Assembly (NCBI GenBank): GCA_050945515.1
Contig: JBMNTB010000008.1
Span: 8,831 to 72,830, forward strand
Source: UBA1046 sp050945515
GTDB lineage: Bacteria > Bacillota > Clostridia > Saccharofermentanales > DTU023
Direction of reading: 5' to 3'
Length of the DNA: 64,000 nucleotides
This document shows positions 51,602-58,380 of this stretch, one piece after another (the stretch's first letter is position 1; every line of letters begins with the position of its first letter). Both the position numbers and the translations under genes were made by a program. Under the pieces are notes generated by a model. The model was not told the DNA's origin. It searched no databases and worked only from the letters and a program-made list of their open reading frames with translations.

Positions 51602-52019
51602 CGAACTTACTCAAGTCAAGACCGGCAATCGGATCTTCATGAGCTTTCTGCTCCTGATAGAACTGTTCAGAACAGATCTCGACTTTATCAATCATGTCGA
51701 TAAAACAGATTTCATCACCCGGACCTACACCGATCAAATCCCAGAGATTTGAACTGACTGAGATGCGACCCTGACTGTCAATTTCACAAATTACAGCTTC
51801 GCCGATAATAAAGCGCTGAAAACGACGGACATCAGGATCTGTTCCTGACAGCTGCAATAATTGGGCGCGAATTGAGTTAAACTGCTCACTCGTGTAAAGC
51901 GTCAAATAACCGGGATCCAGGTTGCCTGTGATATGAAGCGTACCGGTCAGGTTTTCACGCAAGCGGGCAGGCACTATCACACGACCCTTTTTATCAATGA
52001 TATGTGTATACCTGGCCAC
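51585..52019 (-). CDS. mraZ: Transcriptional regulator MraZ
   Basis: A 144-residue AbrB-fold DNA-binding protein that controls the dcw operon. It carries two copies of the double-psi half domain: D-K-K-G-R-V-I-V-P-A-R-L-R and D-S-Q-G-R-I-S-V-S-S-N-L. The start is GTG, preceded by AAAGGAG. First gene of the dcw cluster; two candidate MraZ boxes lie upstream. Confidence 0.95.
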   Translation of the reverse strand: MARYTHIIDKKGRVIVPARLRENLTGTLHITGNLDPGYLTLYTSEQFNSIRAQLLQLSGTDPDVRRFQRFIIGEAVICEIDSQGRISVSSNLWDLIGVGPGDEICFIDMIDKVEICSEQFYQEQKAHEDPIAGLDLSKFDVKGL

Positions 52020-52054
52020 AGTTGTCTCCTTTACCGTCTTTGAAGCAATTATCC

Positions 52055-52140
52055 GCTACTTTTACTCCACAATCAAATACTAACGCGACACTTTGCTCCA
52101 CCTTTCTGCTTATTCTAACTGCTGTCAATTGAAAAAGCAA
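52055..52140 (-). promoter_or_regulatory. mra promoter with two GTGGAG boxes
   Basis: On the minus strand, TTGCTT (52140-52135) and TAGAAT (52117-52112) are 17 bp apart, a plausible promoter. Downstream of it, GTGGAG followed by an A-rich tract occurs twice (52101-52096 and 52070-52065), spaced 31 bp, resembling the GTGGAG-type repeats bound by MraZ in Firmicutes. The remaining bases up to 52346 hold nothing I can name. Confidence 0.55.
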
Positions 52141-52346
52141 ATTAATTTGTCAATAATAATGAAGAAATTATTAATATTAGCTTCCGCCGCCTGATTCCAG
52201 CAAAAAATTAAAAAATGCCTTTCAGCACCTTTACTCTAGTTGTTTATTTGGCTTGGATAGATTTTGTGATCAGCGCGGATGGTAAGTGCCGAAAGTCAAA
52301 TAGAAATTAGCCTTTTCCGGTTATTTTATCGGTTATATGAGAACTG

Positions 52347-53531
52347 TTAATAGCCTGACTGCATAGCCAGCATGCGCTGATTCATAGAAATATTCAAGAT
52401 AATACCAAGTGAGATAAAATTGGAGACCATAGCAGAGCCGCCATGGCTGACAAAAGGTAGCGGAATCCCGGTGATAGGGAGTAGACCTACCGTCATACCC
52501 ATATTCTCAATATAATGGAATGCCATAACTGAGATCAGACCCGTCATAATATAGCCCTGAGCCGGATCATCCCTAACTACCTCAAAAGAAACTAACAAGG
52601 TACGGGTAATGAAAATAGCAACCAAGACTATCAAGGCTACTACTCCAATCAAGCCCATATACTCAGAGACAGCAGAAAATATAAAGTCAGACTCCTTGAC
52701 CGGTACATTAACCGGTTGACCGGCACTGCCGGTAATGCCACCTGAAGAGACAGCAGTTAGCGATTGCGAAATATGATAGCTTGCCCTTTTGTCATGACCG
52801 GGAAACAGAAAAGTCAAAATCCGGTTTTGTCCTACCCCACTCAGGACATTATTCCAGATTAAAGGCAGTGCGATTACAAATGCCCCGGCTGTGATAAGGA
52901 CATACCTCCAGCGGATGCCCCAGACAAAAATCATCACTACAACCATAAAAATTATCGTCATTGAAGTACCGAAATCCGGCTCAGTAATTATTAGCAAAAA
53001 CGGAAAACCGGAGACCAGAGCAATCCTGATACCACCGTCCAGATAGTTGCGCTTGCCGGATTTCATCTCTGCCAAAATATTGCCTACAACCATAGCAATA
53101 CCGGTTTTTGCCAGTTCTGACGGCTGGAGTGAACCAATTACAGGAAATTTGATCCAGCTGTCGGCGCCGGTAAAGGAGCGCAGGGAATAGCCGTCAATCT
53201 TGACGTAAATCAGTAATAGTATAGCAACGATATAGACGATTGATCCGAATAATCTCAAGGTCGGCAACTCCATCAGGCAAATAATAATCGCCAGTGCTAA
53301 ACCAAGCAATACGGCGCCCACCTGACGATAAAAGCCGGAAGGATAACTGAGCGTAGTGCCTACACCATCTGCTGCTACCTTATTTAGCACATATAGTCCG
53401 ATCAGAACCATAATCATTACCGGCACAAGGATCCAATAATCCATGGCAGAGAAAAAAATAGCGGCGCGGGATTGATCACTGCCGGAACGTTTTAGAGCAT
53501 ATTTTTGATCCGGATTGGAGCTTCTGAACAT
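52347..53531 (-). CDS. rodA: SEDS peptidoglycan polymerase, RodA type
   Basis: A 394-residue polytopic protein of the RodA/FtsW family. It has D-S-W-I-K-F-P-V-I-G-S-L-Q-P-S-E-L-A-K near 125, F-I-F-S-A-V-S-E-Y-M-G-L-I-G near 283, and G-I-P-L-P-F-V-S-H-G-G-S near 360. The V-G-L-L-P-I-T-G-I-P-L-P-F-V-S form is more like RodA than FtsW, and it lies outside the dcw operon proper. It would elongate side-wall glycan strands with a class B PBP. It follows lgt by 10 bp. Confidence 0.88.
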   Translation of the reverse strand: MFRSSNPDQKYALKRSGSDQSRAAIFFSAMDYWILVPVMIMVLIGLYVLNKVAADGVGTTLSYPSGFYRQVGAVLLGLALAIIICLMELPTLRLFGSIVYIVAILLLIYVKIDGYSLRSFTGADSWIKFPVIGSLQPSELAKTGIAMVVGNILAEMKSGKRNYLDGGIRIALVSGFPFLLIITEPDFGTSMTIIFMVVVMIFVWGIRWRYVLITAGAFVIALPLIWNNVLSGVGQNRILTFLFPGHDKRASYHISQSLTAVSSGGITGSAGQPVNVPVKESDFIFSAVSEYMGLIGVVALIVLVAIFITRTLLVSFEVVRDDPAQGYIMTGLISVMAFHYIENMGMTVGLLPITGIPLPFVSHGGSAMVSNFISLGIILNISMNQRMLAMQSGY

Positions 53532-53541
53532 AGTTTTCCTA

Positions 53542-54705
53542 TCAGTCTAAAGACCCGTCCTCATCAGTCCGATCATTCTCACCAGTCTGACCATCATAAT
53601 CAGTCTGATCATCATCAGCAGTCTGATCGCCCTCAGCAGTATCGGCTACTGCCGTCACAGCGGTCAAAGCACTCTCTGAGCCCTCTTTTTCTGCTGCTCC
53701 TATATCTTCTGTTTCCCCAGCTTCCTCCAACTCGACCTCATCCTCCTCTAACTCAATCTCAGCCTCGGACAAAGCAGCTGCCTTATCAATCTTATTTGCA
53801 TCTGCAACAGGGATAGCTACAGTCACCTCTCGCTCAGGATGCCGCTGCTTGATAAAACTGGAAACCAGCAGGAAGATCAAAGAACCGGCAATCATCACAG
53901 CCGATAGTACCTGTGACACACGGAAATCCGTACCGGCAATATAAAGCGGATCCGTACGCAGTCCCTCGACCAGAAAACGCACCGAACCGTAGAGCAGAAA
54001 ATAAGTCGCCATCGTAGTATAAGGGCGTTTCGCGCGCTTACGCACCTGCAGTAGGATAACAAAAATAATCAGATTGGCGATGAATTCATAGAGGAAAGTC
54101 GGATGAACCGGCTGCGACGGATCCAGCGTTGGCAGCAGATTGCGCTCTACACTACTGAGAGAACGGATATAGGCTGCAGTACCGTTGCTGTACATACCCC
54201 AAGGCAAATTCGTATTAATGCCAAAGGCCTCTTGATTAAAGAAATTACCCCAGCGTCCGATCGCCTGACCCAGAGGCAGGTAGACTGCGAAGAAATCGAA
54301 GATTCTGCTCAGTTTGTGCTTCTTGATTTTAGCCATAATAATGATGGCTAGAATACCCCCGATCACGCCGCCATAAAATGCCAGTCCGCCGCTTCTGGTA
54401 TCAAATATATCTTTCAGACTGAGGCCAACGGTCTCGCGCTGAAAAACGACATAATATAGCCTGGCGCCCAGCATTCCCAGAGGAATAATCAGTAAATAAT
54501 AATCCGCAATCTGGTTACTCGTCATGCCGAATTGTTTCGCCTGCCTCATACTAAGAAATATGCAAAGCAAAAAGGCCAGGGCAATGATCACACCATACCA
54601 GTAGATACTGATATGCCGGCCAAAGAGCTCAAAAGATACCACCGTACGGTTGATAGGCAGATCAAAAATACCGAGTCCGGGAAAATCAACTAAATAATCA
54701 GCCAT
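53542..54705 (-). CDS. lgt: Prolipoprotein diacylglyceryl transferase with acidic C-terminal tail
   Basis: Transfers diacylglycerol to the lipobox Cys of prolipoproteins. The first 280 residues form the usual membrane enzyme with Y-G-V-I-I-A-L-A-F-L, G-A-R-L-Y-Y-V, G-G-L-A-F-Y-G-G and the Lgt signature G-R-W-G-N-F-F-N-Q-E-A-F-G. It then continues for about 100 residues of Glu/Asp/Thr-rich low-complexity sequence, absent from typical Lgt (about 270 residues). The tail ends in imperfect D-Q-T / D-x-x-D-G-Q-T repeats. Its substrates in this window include the TrpX-like protein and the lipoprotein PBP. Confidence 0.92.
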   Translation of the reverse strand: MADYLVDFPGLGIFDLPINRTVVSFELFGRHISIYWYGVIIALAFLLCIFLSMRQAKQFGMTSNQIADYYLLIIPLGMLGARLYYVVFQRETVGLSLKDIFDTRSGGLAFYGGVIGGILAIIIMAKIKKHKLSRIFDFFAVYLPLGQAIGRWGNFFNQEAFGINTNLPWGMYSNGTAAYIRSLSSVERNLLPTLDPSQPVHPTFLYEFIANLIIFVILLQVRKRAKRPYTTMATYFLLYGSVRFLVEGLRTDPLYIAGTDFRVSQVLSAVMIAGSLIFLLVSSFIKQRHPEREVTVAIPVADANKIDKAAALSEAEIELEEDEVELEEAGETEDIGAAEKEGSESALTAVTAVADTAEGDQTADDDQTDYDGQTGENDRTDEDGSLD

Positions 54706-54840
54706 GTCTGTTTATCTCCTTATTAGAGAATAATTCTACCATAAAGCAAGTCATTTCCAGCCTGAGACCATATCCGATATTACTGCAAAGTCCGCCGCTG
54801 TCAGAGCCACCAAAACACTAGACCTCAACTGGCGCTACTG

Positions 54841-55689
54841 CTAATCTGCAAAATTCAGATACAAAGCGGACTTCTCCGGCTGCACTCCCTGGGGAACCGG
54901 CAGCTTAAGGCGTGGTCCGTCCTCAGTTACAGCCAGCTCAAGTTCTGTCTGCCAGAGCAAAGGTAACTCAGCTCTCCGCTCAAAGCCGACAGAGGCCGGA
55001 AATACTTCCACCTGATATTTTCCGGGAGGAAGCACGACAATTCCAGCCGGATAGCGCAGTTCAATCTCCAACTGCTCCTTAGCATCTTCAATGCCTGTCA
55101 GAGACTGTACTTCCGCTCTAAAACCAAAGCTGCGCCCTAACAGTTCAGCCGCTTGCCTCAGTCTCCCCTTCTGCAGCAGACTGCGAATACGTGTACTGGA
55201 AATCTTCTCCCCCTCAAAATACAGATCTTCGATAATGACGGTTTTCACTCCGTTCTCCCTGCCCCAGCCGCATAGGAACTCGGTATCCCCACTGCGGCCG
55301 GAGCCGAATCTGGCATCTTCACCCACTACAATCATTCCGGCATTCAGCCTGCTCTGCAGCAGATCCCGCAAAAACTCCGTCGCCGACAGTCGGTAAATCT
55401 GCGGCACCAAAGGGAACAAAAACACCTCCGCCACCCCCAGCTCAGCCAGAATTTTCACTTTTTCCTCTATAGTCATAGTCAACCCAGGGAATGTCTCCCG
55501 ATCCCTAAAGACCAAATCAGGATGATCGGAAAAAGTGAAAACTGACGGAACTCGCCCCGACTCCTCAGCATCTGTCAACAAGGCCCGCATCAAAGCCTGA
55601 TGACCCAAATGAACCCCATCAAAAGTCCCCAGCGCCACACTGCGCTCAAACTCGACCGGCCAGATATCATCCGCAAGATAGACTTTCAT
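54841..55689 (-). CDS. ribF: FAD synthetase (RibF N-terminal type), kinase domain degenerate
   Basis: About 282 residues from the ATG at 55689 (a TTG at 55716 overlapping the truB stop is an alternative). The adenylyltransferase domain is intact: A-L-G-T-F-D-G-V-H-L-G-H-Q near residue 18 and I-S-S-T-R-I-R near 162. The C-terminal part is short and lacks the G-F-P-T-A-N motif of riboflavin kinase, although L-G-R-S-F-G-F-R-A-E occurs in the right place. The protein may therefore make FAD from FMN but not FMN from riboflavin. It follows truB, the standard arrangement. Confidence 0.82.
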   Translation of the reverse strand: MKVYLADDIWPVEFERSVALGTFDGVHLGHQALMRALLTDAEESGRVPSVFTFSDHPDLVFRDRETFPGLTMTIEEKVKILAELGVAEVFLFPLVPQIYRLSATEFLRDLLQSRLNAGMIVVGEDARFGSGRSGDTEFLCGWGRENGVKTVIIEDLYFEGEKISSTRIRSLLQKGRLRQAAELLGRSFGFRAEVQSLTGIEDAKEQLEIELRYPAGIVVLPPGKYQVEVFPASVGFERRAELPLLWQTELELAVTEDGPRLKLPVPQGVQPEKSALYLNFAD

Positions 55690-55712
55690 CAGAGACAATA
55701 CCCCAATTCCTC

Positions 55713-56783
55713 TCAAATAATCTCAGCACGAGTCACAAAAACCGTCTCCGGCTTAATCAGTAAATTCCCCTCCTGCTCCACCGGAGAACCTACAGCCAGC
55801 AGATCATTCTGCCAGAGCAAGCAAACAATATTATGACGAAGGCGCCCCCCTGTGGTCCGCTGCACAGGCCCAGCAACAGACCCATATTGTAGTTCTACAG
55901 ACGGAGTACGGCAACTAATTGTCATACCTGCAGCAATGGCCAGTGCCTCCTCGCGGTTGAGCCGATAGGATGGATATTCACTCATAGCCTGAGCCAGCGT
56001 CAGTATCTGCCCTCGCTGTGCCAGATGTGAACGCCAAGCAGCACTGTCCGCCTGATATATGTTAGAGAACAGTTCTTCAGCCTGTGTCAGCTCCAGCGCC
56101 TCCGCAACTGTAAAGCCGCCAACTGCCAAACGGCGCAAAGCCACAGCATAAGCCAAACTGCCAAGCATTTGCCCCAGCTCAGCCGCCAACACCCTGATAT
56201 AAGTGCCCTTGCTGCAATAAACTATCAAATCCAGCACCACAGTTTCACACTCGGGGCGCAAATATGATTTATCCTGTCTGACTTCCCTCAAGTTGGCCTG
56301 ATAGACCTCAACACGACGTGCTGACCTCTTAACATATTCTCCTCGGCGAGCATACTTATATAGGGGCTTGCCGTCAATTTTGACAGCGGAATACAGCGGT
56401 GGCAATTGCTCCCTGACGCCTTCCAGATCAGCAACCGCTTGCCTGATTATTTTGCAATCATCCTGCAGCAAATGCTGCGAATGCTCCGCTGTCAACTGTT
56501 TTTCGGCTACGATCCTTCCATCCCGATCCAGCGTATCTGTGGCAAGCCCCAGCTCCAGCGTGACTTGATAGCGCTTATCGTGTTCCATTAGATATTGTGA
56601 GAGGCGGGTTGCCTTGCCAAAGACCAGAGGCAGAATACCGGTGGCAAAAGGATCCAATGTGCCCAGATGACCGACACGGCGGGTCCCCAGCATTTTGCGG
56701 CTGCGTGCCACAACGTCGAATGAAGTAAGACCAGCCGGTTTATCGAGCAGCAGAATACCGCTTTCCATCTGTTCCAACTTCAC
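55713..56783 (-). CDS. truB: tRNA pseudouridine-55 synthase TruB
   Basis: A 356-residue enzyme making pseudouridine 55 in the T loop of tRNAs. The catalytic motif G-H-L-G-T-L-D-P-F-A-T-G (Asp near residue 43) is intact, with L-D-K-P-A-G-L-T-S at the N-terminus and K-I-D-G-K-P-L-Y-K-Y-A-R near 130. The start is GTG overlapping the upstream stop by 4 bp; the ATG at 56768 is a possible alternative. The C-terminal region is longer than in E. coli TruB and could hold a PUA-like domain. Confidence 0.93.
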   Translation of the reverse strand: MKLEQMESGILLLDKPAGLTSFDVVARSRKMLGTRRVGHLGTLDPFATGILPLVFGKATRLSQYLMEHDKRYQVTLELGLATDTLDRDGRIVAEKQLTAEHSQHLLQDDCKIIRQAVADLEGVREQLPPLYSAVKIDGKPLYKYARRGEYVKRSARRVEVYQANLREVRQDKSYLRPECETVVLDLIVYCSKGTYIRVLAAELGQMLGSLAYAVALRRLAVGGFTVAEALELTQAEELFSNIYQADSAAWRSHLAQRGQILTLAQAMSEYPSYRLNREEALAIAAGMTISCRTPSVELQYGSVAGPVQRTTGGRLRHNIVCLLWQNDLLAVGSPVEQEGNLLIKPETVFVTRAEII

Positions 56784-57817
56784 TTATCACCAGGTACGGA
56801 GCAAGTTTGAAGAATAGCAGTGGCTTCGCGCATGACCATAGCTTCAGCTTCGGCCAGACCGATGCCTTCCAGTGTCATGCCTGCGGCGCGGACATGTCCG
56901 CCGCCACCATATCGGATAGCAAAGGCGGCTGCATCGAAACAATCTTTAGACCTGATATTAATCTTGATTACATCCGGAGCACCGACTTCACGCAAAAGAA
57001 ATGCCACTTCAACACCTTCAATGGTTCTCATCTCGGAGGGCAACGCATCCAGATCATAATCTTCCGCACCTGTCTGCTCCAATAGAGCTCTGGAAATAGA
57101 TGAAGTAATCACTTTATGATCGGGGTTGGTTTTGATTCGGCTCAGGACTTCTCCTCGCAGCAGAATCTGCGGCAGCTTGACTCGTTCGTAAAGCTCGTAG
57201 TTGATGGCGGTCAGATCCGGCTGATAAGCCATCAAGCAGGCCATCTGCTCAAAACAACGCGCTGTAGTAGACGGGAAACTGAAGCGTCCGGTATCAGTTA
57301 TTATTCCTGCCAGAAGTAGAATCGCAATATCCCGGTTAAAAATCTTTTGCTCCGTCTCCTGCTCCAATAGCTCAATCAGATCAAAAATCAGTTCAGCTGT
57401 GGAAGAGGCGGAAGTTTTGATCACGGCCAGTTCGCCATAATCATCTTCGTACACATGATGATCAATTATTGCCCGGAAAGAAATTGACTCGAATAACTCT
57501 TCGCGCCGACCCATCCGCTCCGCCTGATGACAATCAACCGCGATTGCAAATTTAATAGTTTGACGGTACTGTTCCAGCATATCAGGAGTATACACAGTAA
57601 CCTGATCCAGCCTGGGCAAGAATTTAAGCTGCTCTGTCGGCTCCTCATCCAACAATAAATCAGCACGAAGACCCAGGCTCCTCAAGGCCAGCATCAGGCT
57701 CAGACCGGAACCCAGAGCATCGCCGTCCGCTCCGAGATGGGGAAAAATACCGATCAGTTCTTCAGTATGGCGCAGCGACAAAATTGCATCTACGATATTT
57801 TGCAAACGCGTTTTCAT
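56780..57817 (-). CDS. nrnA: DHH/DHHA1 phosphoesterase, NrnA type
   Basis: A 345-residue enzyme of the family that degrades nanoRNA and dephosphorylates pAp. The first metal-binding motif is H-L-G-A-D-G-D-A-L-G-S, then D-C-H-Q-A near 105, the D-H-H box in I-I-D-H-H, and G-G-G-H-V-R-A-A-G in the DHHA1 domain. The start at ATG 57817 (just after GGAG) is chosen because the family similarity begins there; the longer frame to 57946 runs into rbfA. Confidence 0.9.
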   Translation of the reverse strand: MKTRLQNIVDAILSLRHTEELIGIFPHLGADGDALGSGLSLMLALRSLGLRADLLLDEEPTEQLKFLPRLDQVTVYTPDMLEQYRQTIKFAIAVDCHQAERMGRREELFESISFRAIIDHHVYEDDYGELAVIKTSASSTAELIFDLIELLEQETEQKIFNRDIAILLLAGIITDTGRFSFPSTTARCFEQMACLMAYQPDLTAINYELYERVKLPQILLRGEVLSRIKTNPDHKVITSSISRALLEQTGAEDYDLDALPSEMRTIEGVEVAFLLREVGAPDVIKINIRSKDCFDAAAFAIRYGGGGHVRAAGMTLEGIGLAEAEAMVMREATAILQTCSVPGDK

Positions 57818-57854
57818 CTCCAATATCTTCCCCCTGACTAGTCTCTGAGCTGCC

Positions 57855-58265
57855 TCAGTTATCTGTGCTGTCAGCAGTCTCTGTGCCTGCTGTGCGGTTT
57901 TCGCGGTCAGCTCTGTTCTTCTCGTCAGCGGAAATAACCCGATCAATCAGAGCATCCATGGCAAAGCCATACTCAATCGTCTCATCCAGACGCAAACGCA
58001 ACTCCGGCACTTTGCGCAGCCGCAGCCGCTTGCCCAGTTCCCGGCGCAGAAAACCGGCAGAGCCGTCCAGCACCGTCTTGGCCTTGTCCTTATCTTCTTC
58101 ACCGCCCAAAACACTATAGTAAACAGTAGCTACACTAAGGTCTTTTGTAACCTTAACTCCGGTGATTGACATCATTTGCGGTTTGCGCGGATCTTTGAGC
58201 TCCCTGATCAGATCGGACAGAATTCTCTGGACTTCGCCTGCTACTCTCACATTTCTTTCTGACAT
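57855..58265 (-). CDS. rbfA: Ribosome-binding factor A
   Basis: A 136-residue small-subunit maturation factor with a KH-like fold. It starts M-S-E-R-N-V-R-V-A-G-E-V-Q-R, followed by D-P-R near 29, V-T-K-D-L-S-V-A-T-V-Y-Y-S and L-R-K-V-P-E-L-R-L-R-L-D-E-T-I-E-Y-G. The ATG at 58265 follows GGGAGAAAA; the longer frame to 58358 has no family similarity. The last 20 residues are charged and variable. Confidence 0.94.
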   Translation of the reverse strand: MSERNVRVAGEVQRILSDLIRELKDPRKPQMMSITGVKVTKDLSVATVYYSVLGGEEDKDKAKTVLDGSAGFLRRELGKRLRLRKVPELRLRLDETIEYGFAMDALIDRVISADEKNRADRENRTAGTETADSTDN

Positions 58266-58380
58266 ATATTTTCTCCCGGGCCCAGCCCTCAATCCGTACT
58301 GATAACACAGCACCCTTTCGCAGAGAAACAGATTATCCCTCGGAACCGCCTTCAGCAAAAACCGAACCGTCTAATCCTAC

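Noticed and set aside
53572..53700. CRISPR-like or VNTR array in the lgt tail region
   Set aside because: The repeats are short, imperfect and in frame with the acidic tail; they are coding low-complexity sequence and lack regular spacers.
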